DNA of 56,248 nucleotides from a virus. Positions 44,343 through 52,164 of the stretch are shown one piece after another; position 1 is the stretch's first letter, and each line of letters starts with the position of its first letter. The position numbers and the translations under genes were made by a program. The stretch spans positions 1-56,248 of IMG/VR virus record IMGVR_UViG_3300027917_000053. One strand, given 5' to 3'. Under the pieces are notes generated by a model. The model searched no databases. It had not been told where the DNA came from and was given only the letters and a program-made list of their open reading frames with translations.

Positions 44343-44792
44343 TTAATATCGAACAACTTCTTCAACTGCTCTTGGATGATAATCCCCAAAACCTATATCT
44401 TTCAAATCATCTCTAACATCACATTGAAATTCTCCGAGAGTTTGTGTTTTACACATAGACCAAGGAGATCTTCCTATAGCAATATAAACTGCTGCAGGTT
44501 CTTCTCCATACATTTCCCATAAAAAATGATTAATAACGGCATAATAACGAATAGTTTGAAAAAGATAACTTTCATATTCTTCAACGAATCTTTCTTTAGT
44601 AACAGGAAAATCAAATTCCAAAAGTCGATCATTACAGTAATCAGAAACTTCCCTCCAATAAGCAATTAAAACTAAATATAAGTATTTAATTAATTTTGAA
44701 TTTTCAACTAAATCTGTTAATTCTATATCCACCCCGTAAACACAGAATGCTTCGCTAGAACTATTTGTTATAAAATCAAGTTTTATTTTCAT
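44343..44792 (-). CDS. NSSS-motif and IGRSPW-family protein
   Basis: Encodes 149 residues: DFITNSSSEAFCVYGVDI, then YIAIGRSPWSMCKTQTLGEF and VRDDLKDIGFG. It is close to the 43026 gene in its C-terminal motif. AGGTGAGG site before ATG; the first bases overlap the end of the DUF932-like gene by 4, so it is coupled to it. Confidence 0.7.
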   Translation of the reverse strand: MKIKLDFITNSSSEAFCVYGVDIELTDLVENSKLIKYLYLVLIAYWREVSDYCNDRLLEFDFPVTKERFVEEYESYLFQTIRYYAVINHFLWEMYGEEPAAVYIAIGRSPWSMCKTQTLGEFQCDVRDDLKDIGFGDYHPRAVEEVVRY

Positions 44793-45754
44793 TTTACCTC
44801 ACCTGTTTGGTCAAGTAAATTGAGTATTTGTCCACCGACTTCTTCTAATTTATGACCAACTTCGGCAGGGATCTTTTTAAATTGTGCTGCTCGGGTATAA
44901 GCATTTACGATATGAAACATTGAATCGCCTTGCTCGATTATCCAACCCCATTTTACTGCGTCTCTCTCGAGTTTACTCAACTGAAATCTTTTATTAAATG
45001 ATTCTATAGTTACTTGGGGGTCATGAATTTTAACATTAGTTGCTTTCTCTAAAAGTTCTTTTTCCGATAACCAACGTCCAGACAATTCTTTTGCTATCTC
45101 AGGAAATTGAGCTAATATAACTTCTGGCTCAGTTATATGTTTAAATGATTTAGTTAGTCTTTGTTTTGATATCATTCCATTAGTACATGAGAGTCTGTAT
45201 ACTAAAACTGACATTCCGATTTTAGTCAATCCTACTTCTGAGTTAAAAAATGACATTCCCCCCATCATTCGATCACCAGAGATTGAAAAAGTCTGCTGAT
45301 CATTTGGGATATTAATTTGGAGGAAATTTTCATTTTGGAAACACTTAACCTGAGTACTTGGAGGAATACCTAATTTTTTCTCAACAGCGTCTAAAAGCAT
45401 ATCGTCATTAGTTGGTTTATAGGTGGGAGTAAAGATCGCTCGGACTTTATCACCATTAAACCTAACTAATAACTTCTCATTCTTTTCTTTTTCAATCCAA
45501 TAATTTAGATTCCTTGCTTGTAACTCAGGTGGGCATTTTCGGAGATATTGTAATGGAGTTCCTGTTCTATAGCATGCTGAGGATTGAGCAATCTGAGTCA
45601 TTTGAAATACTTTATCGCCCATTCTAACTGCCTCTAAAGACATAAATTGGATGGATTTTACTTCTATTTGCTCATCCACAAAATTCTTACTAATTCTTGC
45701 ATAATTTTCACGAACATTCTCTAACGATGTAATATAAGATTGTCTATCAGACAT
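44789..45754 (-). CDS. DUF932-like phage/plasmid protein
   Basis: Encodes 321 residues. The segment GDRMMGGMSFFNSEVGLTKIG (split by family position about 170-190) and YRLSCTNGMIS match the DUF932/phage-plasmid protein pattern (G...F.NSEVG...LyrL.C.NG). Members are common in phages and plasmids; function is unknown, often near DNA metabolism genes. AAGGAG site. A GC-rich hairpin precedes the gene on its leader side. Confidence 0.65.
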   Translation of the reverse strand: MSDRQSYITSLENVRENYARISKNFVDEQIEVKSIQFMSLEAVRMGDKVFQMTQIAQSSACYRTGTPLQYLRKCPPELQARNLNYWIEKEKNEKLLVRFNGDKVRAIFTPTYKPTNDDMLLDAVEKKLGIPPSTQVKCFQNENFLQINIPNDQQTFSISGDRMMGGMSFFNSEVGLTKIGMSVLVYRLSCTNGMISKQRLTKSFKHITEPEVILAQFPEIAKELSGRWLSEKELLEKATNVKIHDPQVTIESFNKRFQLSKLERDAVKWGWIIEQGDSMFHIVNAYTRAAQFKKIPAEVGHKLEEVGGQILNLLDQTGEVK

Positions 45755-45773
45755 GATAATATCTCCTTTTTTT

Positions 45774-45805
45774 AAAGGGGGAAATCATAAAAAATTTCCC
45801 CCTTT
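45774..45805. terminator. 12-pair perfect hairpin
   Basis: AAAGGGGGAAAT (45774-45785) pairs with ATTTCCCCCTTT (45794-45805) around an 8-nt loop, between the 45815 stop and the DUF932-like start. In the - direction it is followed by A, not T, so it may be a processing or stability hairpin; in the + direction a T-rich tract follows. Confidence 0.5.
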
Positions 45806-45814
45806 TGTTAAATG

Positions 45815-46489
45815 TTAAAGTTTAAAAGATTCTATCTCTTCATCTAATTTACCATTTCTATGTAAGTAATAAGTATAACGAAATCCATTCTTGAATTTAC
45901 AATGATAACTTTCAGGAGTAACTGAGAGAGAAACTCCAAATTTTTTATGTAATTTAGATAGAACGTTTGAATATGGTGCTAAAGAAAAACACTGTTCCAT
46001 AGTTTGTACTAATTTCTTTTCTTTTTTTGAAATAGGTTCATATATAAGATTGTAATAACCATCAGAAGGCAACTTTGTCTTTCCAAATTCTAACCATCTC
46101 AAAAAAGGAACTCTATTATCCTTTATTATCTTTTCTGAAGTCCATGTCAATGTTTGGTATGTCAAGTCAATTATTGAATCTTCTTGGATAATAAAAGAAT
46201 TAGTACAAATAGGATTTTCATCTATATTAAAATAGATGGTATTTAATCTTAGACCTTCATTATACTCCTCAGGTATTATAGAAAGAAGTTTTACTTTTTC
46301 TTCAAAAAGAAAACTAATTCTTTCTAGACCTTTTTCCGTCTCTACAAGTCTTTCTTCGAGTAACTTTTCAGCTTTATAATAACAATATCTTCCTCCAATA
46401 AATCCTCCCACACCTACTAAGACAATAATTATTAACGTTGCTATGCTGATTAGACCTTTACTTCCTAATGCTTTTAGGTTTTGAAGCAA
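45815..46489 (-). CDS. Membrane-anchored protein with coiled coil
   Basis: GGAGG at 46497-46501 is 7 nt before TTG 46489, which is chosen as start. Encodes 224 residues: one N-terminal membrane segment (SIATLIIIVLVGVGGFIGG, about 12-30), then a charged coiled coil (about 40-75) and an outer or cytoplasmic domain with three Cys. Likely a type II membrane protein in the infected cell. Overlaps the gene upstream by 32 bases. Confidence 0.6.
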   Translation of the reverse strand: MLQNLKALGSKGLISIATLIIIVLVGVGGFIGGRYCYYKAEKLLEERLVETEKGLERISFLFEEKVKLLSIIPEEYNEGLRLNTIYFNIDENPICTNSFIIQEDSIIDLTYQTLTWTSEKIIKDNRVPFLRWLEFGKTKLPSDGYYNLIYEPISKKEKKLVQTMEQCFSLAPYSNVLSKLHKKFGVSLSVTPESYHCKFKNGFRYTYYLHRNGKLDEEIESFKL

Positions 46490-47630
46490 TTGATTTCCTC
46501 CCTCTTTGTTTCTGAGCAAACTTTTCAGAAACGGTTATAGATTTTTGGTAAAATCTATAAAGGAGGGACACTCCAAACTTTCCAACTGTGGGTTGAAAAA
46601 GAACTAACCTATTCCATTTTTTTCTTCCTTTGGGGAATCTAAAATCTCTTTCCCAAGAAGAGTTTTTAATCCAAGAGGGAAATAACTCAACTCCATTTGA
46701 AAATCCATATTTAGAAAAAGCCAACTCAGTTGCTCTAGTATGAAAACGAACTTTTGGTAATAACTTCCTTTCTATTTTCCTCTTATCTTTAAATAACCTT
46801 CGTAATTCATCAGAGTGTAATCTACATGGAACAAAAGTAGACTCACTTTCAGGGAAGTCAATAATAGATTCAAAAACGTCAAGTTTTACCTGAGTACCTG
46901 ATTCCTTAGTTCTTTTAGGTAGTTCTCTTTTTTCCCCAGGCGGTAAACGTATACCCTTTTTAATTAATCGTGAAATCTCATTCTTATAAAACTCTTTTTG
47001 CTCTTCAAGTCTAACTTCAGCTCGTTTCAATAGGAAATAAGGCATGCCATAAAACGACGTCCATCGACCAGGAGCAACAAAGAATTTAAATATAATACTA
47101 TTATTTGATAATATATTTGATTTTATAATAAATTCATTTTCCGCTGCAGAAGGAATAATTTGAATGGTACTCCAACCTTTATAAAAATCACCGTTAGCAT
47201 CAAGAATTGAGTAAACACGAAAATCGCCAACGTCTTCAGAGGAGATAACATTCGCATCCATAATTCTTATGGAAAATCCAAAAGTCACTTTATTGGACAA
47301 AACAGCAAGAACTTTTCCATGCCTATTTTCGGAGGAAACAACCATTTGACCTTCTTTATGGCATTTAGGAGTAAAAGTTTCATATTGCGGGATATTTATT
47401 ACAGCATTTCTCTCAGCTAACTCAGATAAAAAACATGCTAAATCCAAATCAGTAAACTGTAATATCCCATCGTGAGTATAAGCAGGTCCAGGTTTTCGGG
47501 AAAATAAATCAAATTTCCAATCCTCCAATAATCTTTCTACTACTGGGATTGGGTCTATTTTTCGATCCTGGAGTAAAAGAAAATCTTCATCTTTCAATAT
47601 GTTTGTTAAACTTTTAGCTACCTTTTTCAT
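46458..47630 (-). CDS. Hypothetical protein
   Basis: Encodes 390 residues, GAGAGGA site. Mixed alpha/beta with a basic C-terminus (KFAQKQRGRKSIASKPKSIRK region). No family or catalytic motif recognised. Lies between the membrane protein and a small acidic gene, and ends within the start region of the membrane protein. Confidence 0.6.
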   Translation of the reverse strand: MKKVAKSLTNILKDEDFLLLQDRKIDPIPVVERLLEDWKFDLFSRKPGPAYTHDGILQFTDLDLACFLSELAERNAVINIPQYETFTPKCHKEGQMVVSSENRHGKVLAVLSNKVTFGFSIRIMDANVISSEDVGDFRVYSILDANGDFYKGWSTIQIIPSAAENEFIIKSNILSNNSIIFKFFVAPGRWTSFYGMPYFLLKRAEVRLEEQKEFYKNEISRLIKKGIRLPPGEKRELPKRTKESGTQVKLDVFESIIDFPESESTFVPCRLHSDELRRLFKDKRKIERKLLPKVRFHTRATELAFSKYGFSNGVELFPSWIKNSSWERDFRFPKGRKKWNRLVLFQPTVGKFGVSLLYRFYQKSITVSEKFAQKQRGRKSIASKPKSIRK

Positions 47631-47650
47631 TGGTTTTTCCTCTCTCTCTT

Positions 47651-47812
47651 TTATTCTTCTTCGTCAGGATTTCCAGAGTATTCCAATATAAACAATGGAG
47701 AAAGCTCAAAATTTCCATCTTCCTCTTTATCCAAATCGTATAACTCTAGAACTTCTTTTTGTTTGTCTTCTTTCAAATCTTTAAAGTAAACTTCTAAGGT
47801 TTTTGTTTCCAC
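47651..47812 (-). CDS. Small acidic protein, 53 residues
   Basis: GTG at 47812 follows GAGGAG; the frame ends with TAA at 47651. The product starts ETKTLEVYFKDLKEDKQKE and continues through a FELSPLFILEY segment to an acidic tail. Short proteins with the VYFxDLxxxxQKExLE start are widespread in Firmicutes and their phages but uncharacterised. It is short but well formed. Confidence 0.65.
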   Translation of the reverse strand: METKTLEVYFKDLKEDKQKEVLELYDLDKEEDGNFELSPLFILEYSGNPDEEE

Positions 47813-47961
47813 AAAATATCTCCTCTTTTAAAATTTTATTAGTTAAAAAATTTATACTCTCATACAACATCCCCCCTTCCAAAAATTAAGAAAAAATAAA
47901 TTGACTAAAATGCACGAACAACTCCTGATTACTTTATCCGAAAATTAATATATATAGTTAG

Positions 47962-48822
47962 CTATACCAAGAAATAATCAGGACTAAGTCCGCCAGGAAC
48001 TCCTTTTGAAAGAATACAAACCGCTTCATGTGTATGGATAGACTCAAAGTGTTCACATTTAAGAAGCCAATCACAAATCCTATCATTTCTATCCAATTTG
48101 TCAGCTATTTCTCTAGCTGCATCTTCTACAAACATTGGATATTTAGCCGCCCGGATTGCTAAGAATTGCTCATCCTTTCGTTTAATAATAGGATATGGAA
48201 TATTTACAACAGCTTTCTCTACATCCCATATTACATTCTCTAACCATACATTTCTTGGAGGAATAGTTTGAACAGTTACGGTTGCTAAACTTCTTTGAGC
48301 ATGAGGAAATCCTTTTACATTGTCATTCTTTAAAGCATATTCACTTAATTCTGCTGAACATGGACAATAAGAAGCATAAGGAACTTTTACTATTTGAAAA
48401 AAGTGATATCCGAAAGAACCGAGTCTTCCCTCAAAAGTACAATTATAAAACTCAGGAAATTTTTGCCAGGTTTCTGGGGATTCTTTTACTATTGAGATAT
48501 CAAAATTAAATTTAGCATAAGCACAATTACATATAATTCCAATATCTTTTATTACTGCTTCTAACATTTCTTTTATTGAATTATTATTTAAATTAGTATG
48601 TCTCCATCGATCCAGACATCTCACAAATCTTGACATACTTACACCTTTTACATCTTTTTCTAAATCAGTAAAAATATCTACTTTTGCTTTAACTTCATAT
48701 GCATCTTTGCCATTTACTCCTGACTGAATACTTAATGGAACGGAAACATTCTGAACACCTACTCTATGTAAATGTCTTGGACAATTGGGCCTCATATCTT
48801 GTTGGACATCTGGGAGATTCAA
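47962..48822 (-). CDS. folE2: GTP cyclohydrolase IB (FolE2)
   Basis: Encodes 286 residues from a TTG start that overlaps the previous stop (TTGA), with AGGAGG upstream. The N-terminus (LPDVQQD), the VGVQNVSVPL strand, the SMSRFVRCLDRW region, YCPCSAELSEYAL (metal-site Cys) and a final CEHFESIHTHEAVC segment match the COG1469 family. FolE2 makes dihydroneopterin triphosphate from GTP, the entry to folate and to 7-deazaguanine (queuosine, archaeosine or phage DNA-modification) pathways. No other queuosine genes are visible here. Confidence 0.9.
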   Translation of the reverse strand: MNLPDVQQDMRPNCPRHLHRVGVQNVSVPLSIQSGVNGKDAYEVKAKVDIFTDLEKDVKGVSMSRFVRCLDRWRHTNLNNNSIKEMLEAVIKDIGIICNCAYAKFNFDISIVKESPETWQKFPEFYNCTFEGRLGSFGYHFFQIVKVPYASYCPCSAELSEYALKNDNVKGFPHAQRSLATVTVQTIPPRNVWLENVIWDVEKAVVNIPYPIIKRKDEQFLAIRAAKYPMFVEDAAREIADKLDRNDRICDWLLKCEHFESIHTHEAVCILSKGVPGGLSPDYFLV

Positions 48823-49151
48823 TTACTTCCACCTCCTTTCTTTTTAGAAACCTTATTGCTAAATAAAGGAGGTCTTTCTAGTCCAACAAATAATGTCTTA
48901 CCTGTAGCAGTTTCTAACATTTTGATAAAGTTAGGAAATTTAAGTACTATAGCACTGGGTTTTTGCTTAAAATATACTTCTAGGGATTGTTCTATATCTT
49001 TTGTGTCCATTCGAGACATAGCAGACCTTACTAAATCATATATATCCTTAACTATCTCAGTTTTCAAAACATGGGGACTTCCCGAGATTGCCATAAGGAA
49101 TGGATAACATTCAGTTAATGGTATTTCTAAAGTCAATTCATCGTTTTCCAA
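48819..49151 (-). CDS. Hypothetical protein between RNA polymerase and FolE2
   Basis: Encodes 110 residues from TTG 49151 (AAGGAG site, 8-nt spacing), overlapping the end of the beta subunit gene. Mostly helical with a Lys/Gly/Ser basic C-terminus (SKKKGGGSN). No family recognised. Co-translated with its neighbours, so it may belong with transcription or FolE2. Confidence 0.55.
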   Translation of the reverse strand: MENDELTLEIPLTECYPFLMAISGSPHVLKTEIVKDIYDLVRSAMSRMDTKDIEQSLEVYFKQKPSAIVLKFPNFIKMLETATGKTLFVGLERPPLFSNKVSKKKGGGSN

Positions 49152-52100
49152 CGTTTGATCTCCTTACTCCTATCTGGGTAAAATAGGCATCCATGAGTTT
49201 AACAGATTCTGCTTTCTCACAAAAATCCTCTTCTTTTGTGAGATAAGATAACTTTTCACTAGTTATAATTTCGTTGATATGTTTATTTTTCCTATCAATA
49301 CAGTCGCTTTTAGTAGTAGCAAATTCATCTAAATTCTTTTCACCTTCCATTGCTATAATCGCCTGGTTTTCCATTTCTCCTAATCTTTGACCACCTTTTG
49401 ACTTTTTCCCTGAAAGTGGTTGCAATGTTCTTCTATTATATAATCCTATTCCTCTAGCAGATATTTTTTCTTCTGCTATATGGATCATTTTAAAGAAGTA
49501 ATTATAACCAACTGCTATTTCATTTTGAAAGTGAATATTCCCAACTGGATCAAAGGTGGGAAAAGAATACTCAGTATTAGTATACTTTAAGGCTTCTTTT
49601 AATGCTTCTTCGTTACATGATTTAAATGGTGCTTGAATTATTGTCAAATCCAGTATGAATTGTTTGTCTACAATAATAGGATCAATAATTTCAACCATTT
49701 GCTTGTAATACCATCTATCATCTGTTTGGTCAATAATTTTAATATAATCCAGTAAATATTTCTTCATGTTTTCCTGAGTCTCGCCATTAGAAAGAAGATC
49801 AAGCATAGTCTTTTTCAAATCATGTAGAGACATGGATAGATGTAATTCAAATAACTGACCAATATTCATTCTAGAGATAACACCCATTGGATTCATTATT
49901 ATATCAACTCGTCTTCCATCAGGTAAATAAGGCATTCTCTCTTCAGGTATTATTCGTGATATTACTCCTTTATTTCCATGTCTATTCCCTACTTTATCTC
50001 CCACTCTAATTGGTCGTAAATAATAACCTGCCATTTCTACATAGATTCCCGGAAACTCTTCACCTTTAATCTTATATTTACTAGTAGTAAACTTATTTAA
50101 ATTATACGACTTTATGATTTTGAATGCTTCTTTTTTTCCTAGAAGGTCTATAAAAAAGTTCTGTAATTTTACTTCTTCGTCTTTTTGCTTAGCTACTTCT
50201 TCTTCTACCCATTCCCTGTATTCTGGGATATCAGTAAAATAACCATTAACATAAAGACTTCTTTCAAAAACTGTAGTTGTTTTATGAACTATTAATTCAC
50301 TAACATCTTCAAATATCTTATAACCCTCCATACTTGATAAATCTTTCATTTTTGCATATGGATGACCAATTTTTATGGATTCATATAAGTCGGGTAGGAA
50401 TTTTAATGGTTCCCCATACTTATTTAATGAAAGTAAAACCTTATCTGGAGGAATCATAAATGACATATCGTTATAATGAACTGAAGTAAAAACTCCTTCT
50501 TTTACTAATCTTTCTGATATTACTATTCCGTCTTCATAATTAAAACCATAATAAGTAATAAAAGCAGTTAAAAGATTCTTTCCAAATCTTGTGGCACCAT
50601 TTTTCATATACTGACTTTCTGCTAGAATATCTCCCTTTTTAAATGAATCTCCTATTTTTACATAAACTCTCATAATATCAATGTTGTCAGTATAAGTATT
50701 TCTGGGACCAATCCAAAATACTTTAACCTCTTTATTAGTAGAGTATTGAACTATTAAAATTTTACCATTACAAAATAATACATCTCCATCATGCTCAGCA
50801 ACACAACAAAAAGAAGTATATCTACTATAAAGATGTTCGCATCCTGATTGAACATATGGTTCATCAAATTTTTGGAGCATAATGGCTTGCCTCATTTGAC
50901 TAGCCGCCATTTGTAATCTGGTTTGATCGTCATGCTCTAAAAATGGAATCATTGAGATTGCTACTGAAGTTGGAGATTCTATAATTCTTTCTTTAGTAAA
51001 TTTAAAATTCTCATCTAGCTTTGAATTTACTAAAAGTGATTGTTGAACTCCACAATTTTCTCTATCGGGTGTGTCTACTGGGCAAATTCTTCCAAACATA
51101 CTTTCTGAGATATCTCTCAGATATGCTGGGACATTTTCCTTATTAAATCCTCCGGGGCCTACAAGTGTACATCTGGAAAGTTTAGTTAACTCTTCTATTG
51201 GATTAATGGCGAAATCAAATTGAACTATGTCAGAAACATTACAATTATTAACAATTTGAGCAGAGTTAACATTAAATTTGGGTTTGGTCATTCGTAAGTT
51301 CGTAACACATAAATCATAAATTACCTTTGCTATTCTGGATGTAACTATGTATTCAAAACATCTTATTCTTTTATTTATCAAGTCAGTATCATCTAACCTT
51401 TTAGACCTTATAGCCTTTCCGATTTCCAATACTACGTCAGTACTACCTAAAAGTCTGGCTGACATAATATCACATTTAAGTAAGATTTTCAAAGCATATA
51501 TTGCTGTTTCTCCCTTACTCTTTTGAAAACTCTCAGAGAAAGGTTTTCCTACAATTCTTACATACTCCTCTTGAGTCAGACCTCTATTCATATTTGCGGT
51601 TAAATCAAGTGACCATTTATAAGGTCTTCCTGCTGGAAAACTAAATTCCAATTCTTCTTTAAATATCTCTTCTATTTCTTGTTTAGTATAGTAAGCAAAA
51701 ACTATGTCAGCTAAATTAAATGATTTCCCCATAAAGAACATATGCATATATGGAGAATTATCATTTTCTCTTATAGAAATAGAAGAAATAGAAGTTCTTA
51801 TCTTTATCATCTTTCGGTAAATTAAAGGAATATCAAATAATTGAAATAAAGGAACTTTTCTTTTTCCATTGATAAAGATATAATTATCGTTAATTAACTG
51901 AGGGATAGCCATACTTAAGTCTATTAGTTTTCCATTCTTCTCCAATCGAATTATGAATAAATGTTTTAAAGTATAAGCCAATTCCGATGCAACACTTTTA
52001 CTTTCTTTTATGCCAAATTCTTTAATCTCAAATCCTGCCTCTTCCGCTACCTCTAAAATCTTTCTCGCATCAGTTTCTAGTCTTTCATAATCCTTTTTCC

Positions 52101-52164
52101 TAATAAGAAAACTATTACATTCTAAATCAGGTTTGTAATAAGGATTTATCACTCTTGTCATCAT
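49138..52164 (-). CDS. RNA polymerase beta subunit, single polypeptide
   Basis: Encodes 1008 residues, compact compared with about 1200-1340 in bacteria. Matching regions include LVGPGGFNKENV with GRICPVDTPDRENCGV (fork/rifampicin region), GKNLLTAFITYYGFNYEDGIVISERLV, VGDKVGNRHGNKGVIS and MNPMGVISRMNIGQLFE, and the C-terminal KGGQRLGEME. It is uninterrupted, in contrast to the split subunits of phiKZ-type phages. Start ATG overlaps the end of the beta-prime gene by 38 bases. It catalyses transcription with beta-prime. Confidence 0.96.
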   Translation of the reverse strand: MMTRVINPYYKPDLECNSFLIRKKDYERLETDARKILEVAEEAGFEIKEFGIKESKSVASELAYTLKHLFIIRLEKNGKLIDLSMAIPQLINDNYIFINGKRKVPLFQLFDIPLIYRKMIKIRTSISSISIRENDNSPYMHMFFMGKSFNLADIVFAYYTKQEIEEIFKEELEFSFPAGRPYKWSLDLTANMNRGLTQEEYVRIVGKPFSESFQKSKGETAIYALKILLKCDIMSARLLGSTDVVLEIGKAIRSKRLDDTDLINKRIRCFEYIVTSRIAKVIYDLCVTNLRMTKPKFNVNSAQIVNNCNVSDIVQFDFAINPIEELTKLSRCTLVGPGGFNKENVPAYLRDISESMFGRICPVDTPDRENCGVQQSLLVNSKLDENFKFTKERIIESPTSVAISMIPFLEHDDQTRLQMAASQMRQAIMLQKFDEPYVQSGCEHLYSRYTSFCCVAEHDGDVLFCNGKILIVQYSTNKEVKVFWIGPRNTYTDNIDIMRVYVKIGDSFKKGDILAESQYMKNGATRFGKNLLTAFITYYGFNYEDGIVISERLVKEGVFTSVHYNDMSFMIPPDKVLLSLNKYGEPLKFLPDLYESIKIGHPYAKMKDLSSMEGYKIFEDVSELIVHKTTTVFERSLYVNGYFTDIPEYREWVEEEVAKQKDEEVKLQNFFIDLLGKKEAFKIIKSYNLNKFTTSKYKIKGEEFPGIYVEMAGYYLRPIRVGDKVGNRHGNKGVISRIIPEERMPYLPDGRRVDIIMNPMGVISRMNIGQLFELHLSMSLHDLKKTMLDLLSNGETQENMKKYLLDYIKIIDQTDDRWYYKQMVEIIDPIIVDKQFILDLTIIQAPFKSCNEEALKEALKYTNTEYSFPTFDPVGNIHFQNEIAVGYNYFFKMIHIAEEKISARGIGLYNRRTLQPLSGKKSKGGQRLGEMENQAIIAMEGEKNLDEFATTKSDCIDRKNKHINEIITSEKLSYLTKEEDFCEKAESVKLMDAYFTQIGVRRSNVGKR

